This document shows positions 47,082-54,536 of a stretch of 64,000 bases of DNA, one piece after another. A program made the translations under genes and the position numbers. The DNA is from an uncultured Bacteroidales bacterium (GTDB lineage Bacteria; Bacteroidota; Bacteroidia; Bacteroidales; FEN-979), in assembly GCA_903845055.1 (NCBI GenBank), contig CAIMWF010000062.1:62001-126000 (forward strand), given 5' to 3'. A model generated the notes under the pieces. It searched no databases, had not been told where the DNA came from, and saw only the letters and a list, made by a program, of their open reading frames with translations. Positions within the stretch are counted from its first letter, which is position 1; each line of letters begins with the position of its first letter.

Positions 47082-48263
47082 ATGATGACACAACTGCATT
47101 TGAGAACGATAAGCGATGTAAACATCCGCAAGGGCAGCCCGTCGATGACAGCGGCAATTAAGGGCGTCATCTATAAAGACCAGGAATTTGACCTGGAGGT
47201 CGAAATTATAGACGATGACACCTGTGATGAGGTTTATCCCGGAAACCGGAAATGGTACCGGGACGGGAACGGCGATTACCTCTACAGCGGGGGGTTTGAG
47301 GAACTTTCAACGAATCAGACAACACCTCCAACTCCGGAACAACCTGATGCGGTAACCGGGCAACCCGGAAACAGCACCCCGGCTCCTGACAATCAAACAC
47401 CCCCTAACTGGCAGATTGAAAAATTCGGAATCAAACAAATCTGGGAGAAAACAAAAGGGGCAGGCGTAAAAGTAGCCATCATTGACAGTGGGTTGAAGAT
47501 TGACCACCCGGAATTTGATCGCAGCAAGATCATTCTTACAAGGAATTTTCTTTATACGGGTGATGATGAAACTTTAAAAAGTGATGTGACGGATGAATGT
47601 GGCCATGGTACGCATTGTGCCGGAATAATTGCTGCTAAAGGTCTTAAATGTAATGGGATAGCCCCAGAAGTGCAATTAATAATCGGGAAAATTTATAGAA
47701 AAAGAGAGGACGGTATCAACAGCACCCTTTTTGTGGAAGCTGTCAAGTGGGCATTTGAAAATGATGCTGATATTATTTCGGTGAGTCTTACGATGGACAC
47801 TATGTCTGATGACGAGCAAAGAACGATGTCCTCTTTATTTATTGACAAGCCTAATGTAATGATGGTTGGATCTATTGAAAACGGAGATGATTTAGGTTTT
47901 GACAGAGCGGATATGTACCCCCCTGCTTTGACAAACGATTGCTATAGTGTTGGGAACATTGACAATAATAACAAAATCTATTACACCATGCGTTGTTCAT
48001 ACATTGATATTTTAGCTCCTGGTTACAACATTTATTCAACGTGGAATGATGGCAATTACAAAACTGATTCCGGATGCAGTATGTCTACTCCTTTTGTTGC
48101 CGGTATCATTGCACTCCTTCTCTCCTTTAATAATCAACAATCCCAAACCATAACCAAAAAGAAAATAATCGAAATGATTCAAAATAAAGCTACATCATTT
48201 GTGTCTTTTAGCTCTAAAAAAGACATATATCCAATCATAAACCCTGCTGGGTTATTTTCTTAA
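47082..48263 (+). CDS. S8 (subtilisin-like) serine peptidase with N-terminal SH3-like domain, no signal peptide
   Basis: VKVAIIDSGLKIDHPEF (Asp), ECGHGTHCAGIIAAK (His), TDSGCSMSTPFVAGIIALLL (Ser). Confidence 0.9.
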   Translation: MMTQLHLRTISDVNIRKGSPSMTAAIKGVIYKDQEFDLEVEIIDDDTCDEVYPGNRKWYRDGNGDYLYSGGFEELSTNQTTPPTPEQPDAVTGQPGNSTPAPDNQTPPNWQIEKFGIKQIWEKTKGAGVKVAIIDSGLKIDHPEFDRSKIILTRNFLYTGDDETLKSDVTDECGHGTHCAGIIAAKGLKCNGIAPEVQLIIGKIYRKREDGINSTLFVEAVKWAFENDADIISVSLTMDTMSDDEQRTMSSLFIDKPNVMMVGSIENGDDLGFDRADMYPPALTNDCYSVGNIDNNNKIYYTMRCSYIDILAPGYNIYSTWNDGNYKTDSGCSMSTPFVAGIIALLLSFNNQQSQTITKKKIIEMIQNKATSFVSFSSKKDIYPIINPAGLFS

Positions 48264-48294
48264 AATAGTAAACAATAATTTCAATCTCTCCATT

Positions 48295-50388
48295 ATGAAA
48301 AAAATTTGTTTTCTTATAATTGTTGGGATAATCTGTCTGTCACTTTCAAGCATGGCAGAAAAACATACAGACAGCATTATATCTCCCTATTATAACGCTT
48401 TAAGATTAAGCGTATTAATCAAATTCAATGGTCCAACAAAAATGATCATAAATGAACATACAAACCCAGACACTTTACGTTTGCTTGGGAACTTATTAAA
48501 ACCATATTTGACTGACTCTAGCCTGAAGAAGAATCCTAGTGTGACTTCAATCATTATCCTTTTAACAGACAAAAACAGTCATGAGTGCAATCCATTTATT
48601 TCGAAATATTTTACCGTTACCTCAGCTTCAGATAAAGGTGAGCCGTTAATCGTTCCAGGAAACGGTAACATTCTACCAAATGCGGTTGGTGGCCTTGACG
48701 TAACAAATATCTCAAAAGGCCTTGCTTTATTTATGATTGAACGGGCCAAACAGGAACTTAATATTGCATTTTTTGATCAGTTTAAAAATTTTGTCGAAAA
48801 AAATCCCGAGATACAAATCATGTTTCCTAAAACCTCGGAAGCACTGGCAAACTTGCTTTCCTATACTTATCCTACAATGATTCCAACACTCCGGGGAAAA
48901 TTCGAAGAAGACCTTGCTGCATTACCTGTCCATTTTGAAAAAATCTTCGACTTACCGCGTTACCAGAAATTATCGGAACAATACCCTGCAATAAAAGTGG
49001 TTTTTAAATCTATTCCTCTTTTATTTCAATTGGGAAACAAATCCTATGCTCCTATAGATATAATAAGGGATTTTGCAGCTTTTCCTGAGTGGAAAGAGGC
49101 TCCCAAAGATAGTGATTTTCAGAATACAGGAAATGCAATAAAATTAGCTGGAATTCTTTCTGAAAGTTTACGTATCAATATTGGAAAGGATTCCTCAGGA
49201 TGGGTTACACCCAAAAAATTATATGATGATATTATCAAAGACCCAATAACTAAAAACTTATATATTGGATTGGTATTTGGGATGATTAGAAAAGAAGAGA
49301 TCGTGTTTTATACAAAATCTGGTAAAATTAAGCTGGCTGACACCCTTATAAAAAGATCCACCTTTATAACCTTATATCAGGATCAGTTACTTCAACTAAC
49401 AGAAACCATTTCATCAGAAATAAAAGAGATCAAAAAAACCTTGAGTAAAGGTGAGCAACCCACTGTTGAGAATTATAACCGATATCTTTCATCTTGCATT
49501 GATGCGGTTGAATTGGGATTTGATATTGCCAAGTATTTTAATGTTTCAATTAACAATTATCCGGACTACATTATTATTTTTAGAAATGTCAATGATTTAT
49601 ATAAAAATATTTACAACAGACAATACACTCCTGCCATCATAAATTCCATAACCATAATTGATAAAACAATCACACTAATTGGAAATAACGTACAACAAGG
49701 CAAGGGTAAGGCAAAAAATGACAACTTGGCAAAAATTACAAAATTTCAAAACAGGCTGACCGATTTGTCAAGGTATGGGATATTTATGTCCAACATGACG
49801 CAGGCACAGTCCCCGGAGGAGGTTCAGAATGCAATTGAAGCAGCGGCTCTACCGGTTGGCAGTTCGGTTATTAAAAAATATTCCGATTTCAATATTTCGA
49901 TACAATCTTATGTGGGGGCATATTGCCTATTCAATAAAAGCACAAGTTCCACTGTTAATACATGGAACAACTCATTTGGTATAACCGCCCCGATTGGTGT
50001 CTCCTTTAGTACTGGCCTTCGTAATGCAGGTTCAATTAGTTTATTTGGGTCCCTGATTGATCTAGGAGCGATAGTAGATTATGATTTAAAAACAACCACC
50101 GACACTGCACATAAGACAACAACGACAACCAAAGATTTTAAGATTGAACTGGGACAAATATTCTCACCGGGAGTTTACCTCGTTTACGGTGCAGGGGCCA
50201 AAATTCCGTTATCTTTGGGAATCGGAGCTCAATATGGACCTGGCTTAGGGAAAGTTAATAACGGACAAACAATCGTAAATAATCCTTCATGGCGTTATTC
50301 TGTTTTTTTATGCGTGGATATTCCTATGTTTAATCTGTTCAACAAAACAGGGGTTCCATGGAAACATTGTGTGGGAAAGGGAAAATAA
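48295..50388 (+). CDS. Secreted protein of unknown function (697 aa) with beta-rich C-terminus
   Basis: Signal peptide MKKICFLIIVGIICLSLSSMA; no domain I recognise. Confidence 0.7.
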   Translation: MKKICFLIIVGIICLSLSSMAEKHTDSIISPYYNALRLSVLIKFNGPTKMIINEHTNPDTLRLLGNLLKPYLTDSSLKKNPSVTSIIILLTDKNSHECNPFISKYFTVTSASDKGEPLIVPGNGNILPNAVGGLDVTNISKGLALFMIERAKQELNIAFFDQFKNFVEKNPEIQIMFPKTSEALANLLSYTYPTMIPTLRGKFEEDLAALPVHFEKIFDLPRYQKLSEQYPAIKVVFKSIPLLFQLGNKSYAPIDIIRDFAAFPEWKEAPKDSDFQNTGNAIKLAGILSESLRINIGKDSSGWVTPKKLYDDIIKDPITKNLYIGLVFGMIRKEEIVFYTKSGKIKLADTLIKRSTFITLYQDQLLQLTETISSEIKEIKKTLSKGEQPTVENYNRYLSSCIDAVELGFDIAKYFNVSINNYPDYIIIFRNVNDLYKNIYNRQYTPAIINSITIIDKTITLIGNNVQQGKGKAKNDNLAKITKFQNRLTDLSRYGIFMSNMTQAQSPEEVQNAIEAAALPVGSSVIKKYSDFNISIQSYVGAYCLFNKSTSSTVNTWNNSFGITAPIGVSFSTGLRNAGSISLFGSLIDLGAIVDYDLKTTTDTAHKTTTTTKDFKIELGQIFSPGVYLVYGAGAKIPLSLGIGAQYGPGLGKVNNGQTIVNNPSWRYSVFLCVDIPMFNLFNKTGVPWKHCVGKGK

Positions 50389-50683
50389 AATTGGTTTTAA
50401 GGTTCTTTGCAAGCAATGCAGGCATCAATTTTCTTCAACCTCATCTGTCAGATATCTATAAATTTAAGCTACCGATGGAGTTGACTATTTGACCTGTCAA
50501 CTGCTAATACCCCAGTTAAAACATTAGCATTCAGCTTGCTGTGGAAGTGTATCATTTTATTTGCTTTCCATGAACTTCAACAAATTGTGCGAAACAATGA
50601 TGTTGCTTAAAAAATAAACAATCCGAAGTTTTTAAATATCATTTGATTAGCATCTCAATCCCTGTAAATCAAAATTTCATATC

Positions 50684-51388
50684 ATGGAAAAGAAAAGAGA
50701 TACCTGGGCCAAAGTTGAAATCATCGTAAACATTATTGCCACCATTGCCATCCCGGTTGTGATTTGGACGCTTGGCATATATATTACAAACCAGCAGCGG
50801 GAGGCGGACGCCAATAAACTCCGGGTGGAAAACAACGCCACGCATGTGACAAACCTGTTGCAGCATCTTTCTAGCCAGAACCGTCGGGAAAGGCTGCTGG
50901 CTGCGAAAGTTACTGAATACTTTTCCCAAAACAAATTACTTCCGCCAGAACTAAAGCCCGTTCTTCTGGAAATTGCAAAAAATGATTCCGACAGCGTTGT
51001 CGCAAGTGTTGCAAAAAAAACATTGATGACCGATTCAGCAAACGGAAAAGCTGCTCATAAGGAATATGCCGGAGCTCTACAGAATTTCCCCGTGCGGGTC
51101 TATATCCAGATTGCCAATAAGAGCCAACTGAAGACCGCCAACCTCCTGCAGACCGATCTTCGCAAACTAGGAATGAATGTCCCCGGTATAGAAAATATTG
51201 AAAATAAGGTCGCCCCCCCATCAACCGCAGTTGTTCGATTTTTCAATGATGCCGACCAGGGTGTTGCCGATAACATTAAAAATATCCTTGTATCATACAA
51301 AATGAATTCTCCGTTAGCGACACAGGTAAAAGGACTTAAAGCCAAACAGGGCACGATTGAAGTCTGGTTCAGTAAAACGGACCCGTAA
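50684..51388 (+). CDS. TM-anchored protein with short HEAT-like segment and C-terminal alpha/beta domain, function unknown
   Basis: N-terminal TM (IVNIIATIAIPVVIWTLGIYI), DSDSVVASVAKKTLM, C-terminal RVYIQIANKSQLKTANLLQTDLRKLGMNVPGIENIENK. Confidence 0.55.
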   Translation: MEKKRDTWAKVEIIVNIIATIAIPVVIWTLGIYITNQQREADANKLRVENNATHVTNLLQHLSSQNRRERLLAAKVTEYFSQNKLLPPELKPVLLEIAKNDSDSVVASVAKKTLMTDSANGKAAHKEYAGALQNFPVRVYIQIANKSQLKTANLLQTDLRKLGMNVPGIENIENKVAPPSTAVVRFFNDADQGVADNIKNILVSYKMNSPLATQVKGLKAKQGTIEVWFSKTDP

Positions 51389-51482
51389 GGTGTATTCGCC
51401 TTTTTATTAATTTGGCCCTGGCTTCCAGTGTGTTGCCCGGGATATTGTTTTACCTAGTATTCACATCTAATAATTACAACAT

Positions 51483-52130
51483 ATGTTAAACGCAGTCATC
51501 GACATCTCCCACCACAATACCATCCGGAGCTTTACGGATGTGCAGCAGGCAGGGATCATGGGAATCATACATAAAGCAACGCAGGGAACGGGATATTTTG
51601 ACCCGACTTTCAATACGAACCGGGCAGCCATCGAGGCGGCCGGGCTACTCTTCGGGGCCTATCACTTCGGCGTGGGGGGCGATCCCGTGGCACAGGCCGA
51701 TTTTTTCCTGTCAAAGGCCGGGAACAACACGCTCCTGGTCCTGGATTTTGAGCCCAATACGCAGGGGCCTGACATGAGCATGGCCGAAGCAGAACAGTTC
51801 GTCCACCGCATCCGGGAGGTGACCGGGCGCTACCCCGGGCTTTATTCGGGTCATACGATCAAGGAGGCCGTGGCCGCCGCGGGGATTACAAGCCCGGATC
51901 AAACGGAACTGTCGAACTGCTGGCTGTGGATCGCACAGTACACAACCGCCGCCCAGCCCGTGATACCACGGATCTGGCCATCGTGGACCCTGTGGCAGTA
52001 TACCGATGGAGCTGCCGGGAGCCCTCCTTACGATGTAAATGGCATCGGCCGCTGCGACCGCGACCAGTTCTATGGAACCGCCGATGACCTGAATGCTTTC
52101 TGGGCCACGAACAGCGGGGCCCCTGCATAG
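51483..52130 (+). CDS. GH25-family lysozyme-like protein without signal peptide
   Basis: VIDISHHNTIRSFTDVQQAGIMGIIHKATQGTGYFDPTF, FGAYHFG, LVLDFEPN, PGLYSG, WTLWQYTDGA. Confidence 0.85.
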   Translation: MLNAVIDISHHNTIRSFTDVQQAGIMGIIHKATQGTGYFDPTFNTNRAAIEAAGLLFGAYHFGVGGDPVAQADFFLSKAGNNTLLVLDFEPNTQGPDMSMAEAEQFVHRIREVTGRYPGLYSGHTIKEAVAAAGITSPDQTELSNCWLWIAQYTTAAQPVIPRIWPSWTLWQYTDGAAGSPPYDVNGIGRCDRDQFYGTADDLNAFWATNSGAPA

Positions 52131-52190
52131 GACGGATCATCGGGTGTTTCATTGAATCATCCGGAAAAATAACAACCTTAACCTCCGATC

Positions 52191-52913
52191 ATGGAAAACC
52201 GGGATCAGCCTGGTGTGGATAACACACTCGTAATACATTATCTTACTTTGCGACAACTTATCGGCATCCTTGGAATCCTGCTGCCGGTCTTCCTGATCGT
52301 GGGTTCATTCCTGACGGAATGCAAACACATAGAGGCCTCCATCAGCGATTTTTACTACACCCGGCTGAGGGATGTGTTCGTGGTTACCCTCAGCGCGGTG
52401 TCCCTGTTTTTATTCACTTACAAGGGGTATGACCCCCTGGATAAGATCATGACCAACCTGGCCGGCGTTTTCGGACTGGTCGTCGCATTTTTCCCAACGA
52501 CTTTTTACCCGGGGATCTGCGTACCCTGCTTCAGCATCTATCCTTCCAGGGTCCCGGCTGTCCTGTTGCCCTGCTATCACGGCATGGCGGTCGGCGCGAT
52601 ACACCTCACGGCAGCTTCGTTGTTCTTCATCACCCTCGCCTTTATTTCATTTTTTCTTTTTACCAAGGTGTCTGAAACAGGGACTCCGACCCCGCAGAAG
52701 ATCGTCCGCAACAGGATTTACCGGATATGCGCATGCATCATGATCGGTTGCATCCTTTTACTGGTGCCCTATTTCACCATCGCTACCGTGAAATCACATC
52801 TTGACAGGTACAACCTGGTGTTCTGGATGGAAACCATTGCCTTGTGGGCCTTCGGGACCTCCTGGCTGATCAAGGGGGAATTCATACTGAAAGACAAACC
52901 GATGGTTGCCTGA
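52191..52913 (+). CDS. Polytopic membrane protein of unknown function
   Basis: About 6-7 TM segments; SISDFYYTRLRDVFVVTLSAVSLFLFTYKGYDPLDKIMTNLAGVFGLVVAFFPTTF. Confidence 0.65.
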   Translation: MENRDQPGVDNTLVIHYLTLRQLIGILGILLPVFLIVGSFLTECKHIEASISDFYYTRLRDVFVVTLSAVSLFLFTYKGYDPLDKIMTNLAGVFGLVVAFFPTTFYPGICVPCFSIYPSRVPAVLLPCYHGMAVGAIHLTAASLFFITLAFISFFLFTKVSETGTPTPQKIVRNRIYRICACIMIGCILLLVPYFTIATVKSHLDRYNLVFWMETIALWAFGTSWLIKGEFILKDKPMVA

Positions 52914-52958
52914 CAACTGAACGCCATAGCATCCATGGCTGGTTCCGCGATATCGTCT

Positions 52959-54341
52959 TTAAACCCGGCTGCCCGTGTACATTTCGGTAAAATACCGGTA
53001 GAAAAGGGGAATCGTTTCTATTCCCCTGAAGAAATTTTCCAGCGGGTAACTTTCATTGGGCGAGTGGCAAGCATCCGATTCGAGGCCGAACCCCATGAGG
53101 ATCGTCTTGACGCCCAGCACCTCTTCAAAATCGGGAATGATGGGTATGCTTCCCCCGCTGCGCACGGGGATGGGCCTGGTGCCGAATGTTTCGGCGATGG
53201 CTCTGCCGGCGGCCTGGTAGGCAATGGTATCGATGGGTGATACGTAGGACTGCCCCCCATGAAGCATTTCGACTTTGATCTTTACCGATTTTGGAGCGAT
53301 AGACTGCAGGTGCTTCGCGAACAGTTCGCCGATTTTCCGGTAATCCTGGTTGGGAACCAGGCGCATCGATATCTTCGCCCAGGCTTTGGAAGGCAGGACC
53401 GTTTTCGTGCCTTCGGCGGTATAACCGCCCCATATCCCGTTCACATCGAGGGTCGGGCGGATCCCGGTGCGCTCTTTCGCCGTAAAACCGGCTTCGCCGA
53501 ACAGCTCCTCCACCCCCAGGTTTTTCATGTATGCCGCTTCGTCGAAGGGGGCCTTCGCCATTTCATCGCGTTCGCCGCGGCTGATCTCCACCACATCGTC
53601 ATAGAAACCCAGGATGGTGATGCGCCCGTCGTCGTCCGTGAGCGAAGCGATCATCCTGGCGAGTGCATTGGCGGGGTTGGCGACCGCCCCCCCGAAGATG
53701 CCCGAGTGAAGATCGATGTTGGGGCCGGTCACCTCCACCTCCATGTAGGTGAGTCCGCGCAACCCTATGGTGATGGACGGATTCTGCAAACTGATCATGC
53801 TGGTGTCGGAAACCAGGATGATGTCCGATTTCAGCATATCTTTATACTTCCTGATGAAGGGGCCTATGTTCATCGAGCCGACCTCCTCCTCTCCCTCGAT
53901 CATGAATTTCACATTGCAGGGAAGGGTCCCGGTTCGGACCATCAGTTCAAAGGCCTTGGCCTGCATGAACGACTGCCCCTTGTCGTCATCCGCGCCCCTG
54001 GCGTAGATCCGGCCATTGCGGACCTCGGGTTTGAACGGCGGCGACTCCCACAACTCCAGCGGATCAACCGGCATGACATCATAATGTCCGTATACCAGGA
54101 TGGTGGGCAGGGCGCTGTCTTTGATCTTTTCACCATAGACGATCGGGTTGCCGTCGGTCAGAAAAAGTTCGCTGCGGTCGCAGCCTGCCTCGCGAAGTGT
54201 TTTCCGCCAGTATTCGGCGGCTTTGATCATGTCGTCCTTGTGTGTGGCGACCGAACTGACCGATGGTATGCGGATCAGCCCGAAAAGCTCCTGCAGAAAG
54301 CGGTCCTTGTGTTCCGCGATATATTGCCTGATGTGTTCCAT
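52959..54341 (-). CDS. M20 family dipeptidase
   Basis: VYGHYDVMPVDPLELWESPPFKPEVRNGRIYARGADDDKGQ; EGEEEVGS. Confidence 0.94.
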   Translation of the reverse strand: MEHIRQYIAEHKDRFLQELFGLIRIPSVSSVATHKDDMIKAAEYWRKTLREAGCDRSELFLTDGNPIVYGEKIKDSALPTILVYGHYDVMPVDPLELWESPPFKPEVRNGRIYARGADDDKGQSFMQAKAFELMVRTGTLPCNVKFMIEGEEEVGSMNIGPFIRKYKDMLKSDIILVSDTSMISLQNPSITIGLRGLTYMEVEVTGPNIDLHSGIFGGAVANPANALARMIASLTDDDGRITILGFYDDVVEISRGERDEMAKAPFDEAAYMKNLGVEELFGEAGFTAKERTGIRPTLDVNGIWGGYTAEGTKTVLPSKAWAKISMRLVPNQDYRKIGELFAKHLQSIAPKSVKIKVEMLHGGQSYVSPIDTIAYQAAGRAIAETFGTRPIPVRSGGSIPIIPDFEEVLGVKTILMGFGLESDACHSPNESYPLENFFRGIETIPLFYRYFTEMYTGSRV

Positions 54342-54511
54342 GGTCCCTGTTCAAAATTCCGGGCAAAGGTATAATTTTTAACAGTTTCCGGGCCGGCGCG
54401 TGAAGATGAAAGGTAAAATTATGGATCACAAAGTGCAGCATTCCGGGCAGAAGGGTTTCGTTGGTTCCATTTTTCGCAGACCGGCTGGTTCTCCAATCAT
54501 GCAATTATCTG

Positions 54512-54519
54512 TATATTTG
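54512..54519 (+). promoter_or_regulatory. Bacteroidota -7 box TATATTTG
   Basis: Consensus match 18 nt before ATG 54537. Confidence 0.5.
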
Positions 54520-54536
54520 GACCGAAATTGACACCT

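Noticed and set aside
51483-52130. GH25 gene as evidence of a prophage
   Set aside because: No phage structural, terminase, integrase or holin-sized genes in the surrounding region.
53259-54374. 371-aa plus-strand ORF
   Set aside because: Antisense to the M20 peptidase; typical mirror-frame translation.
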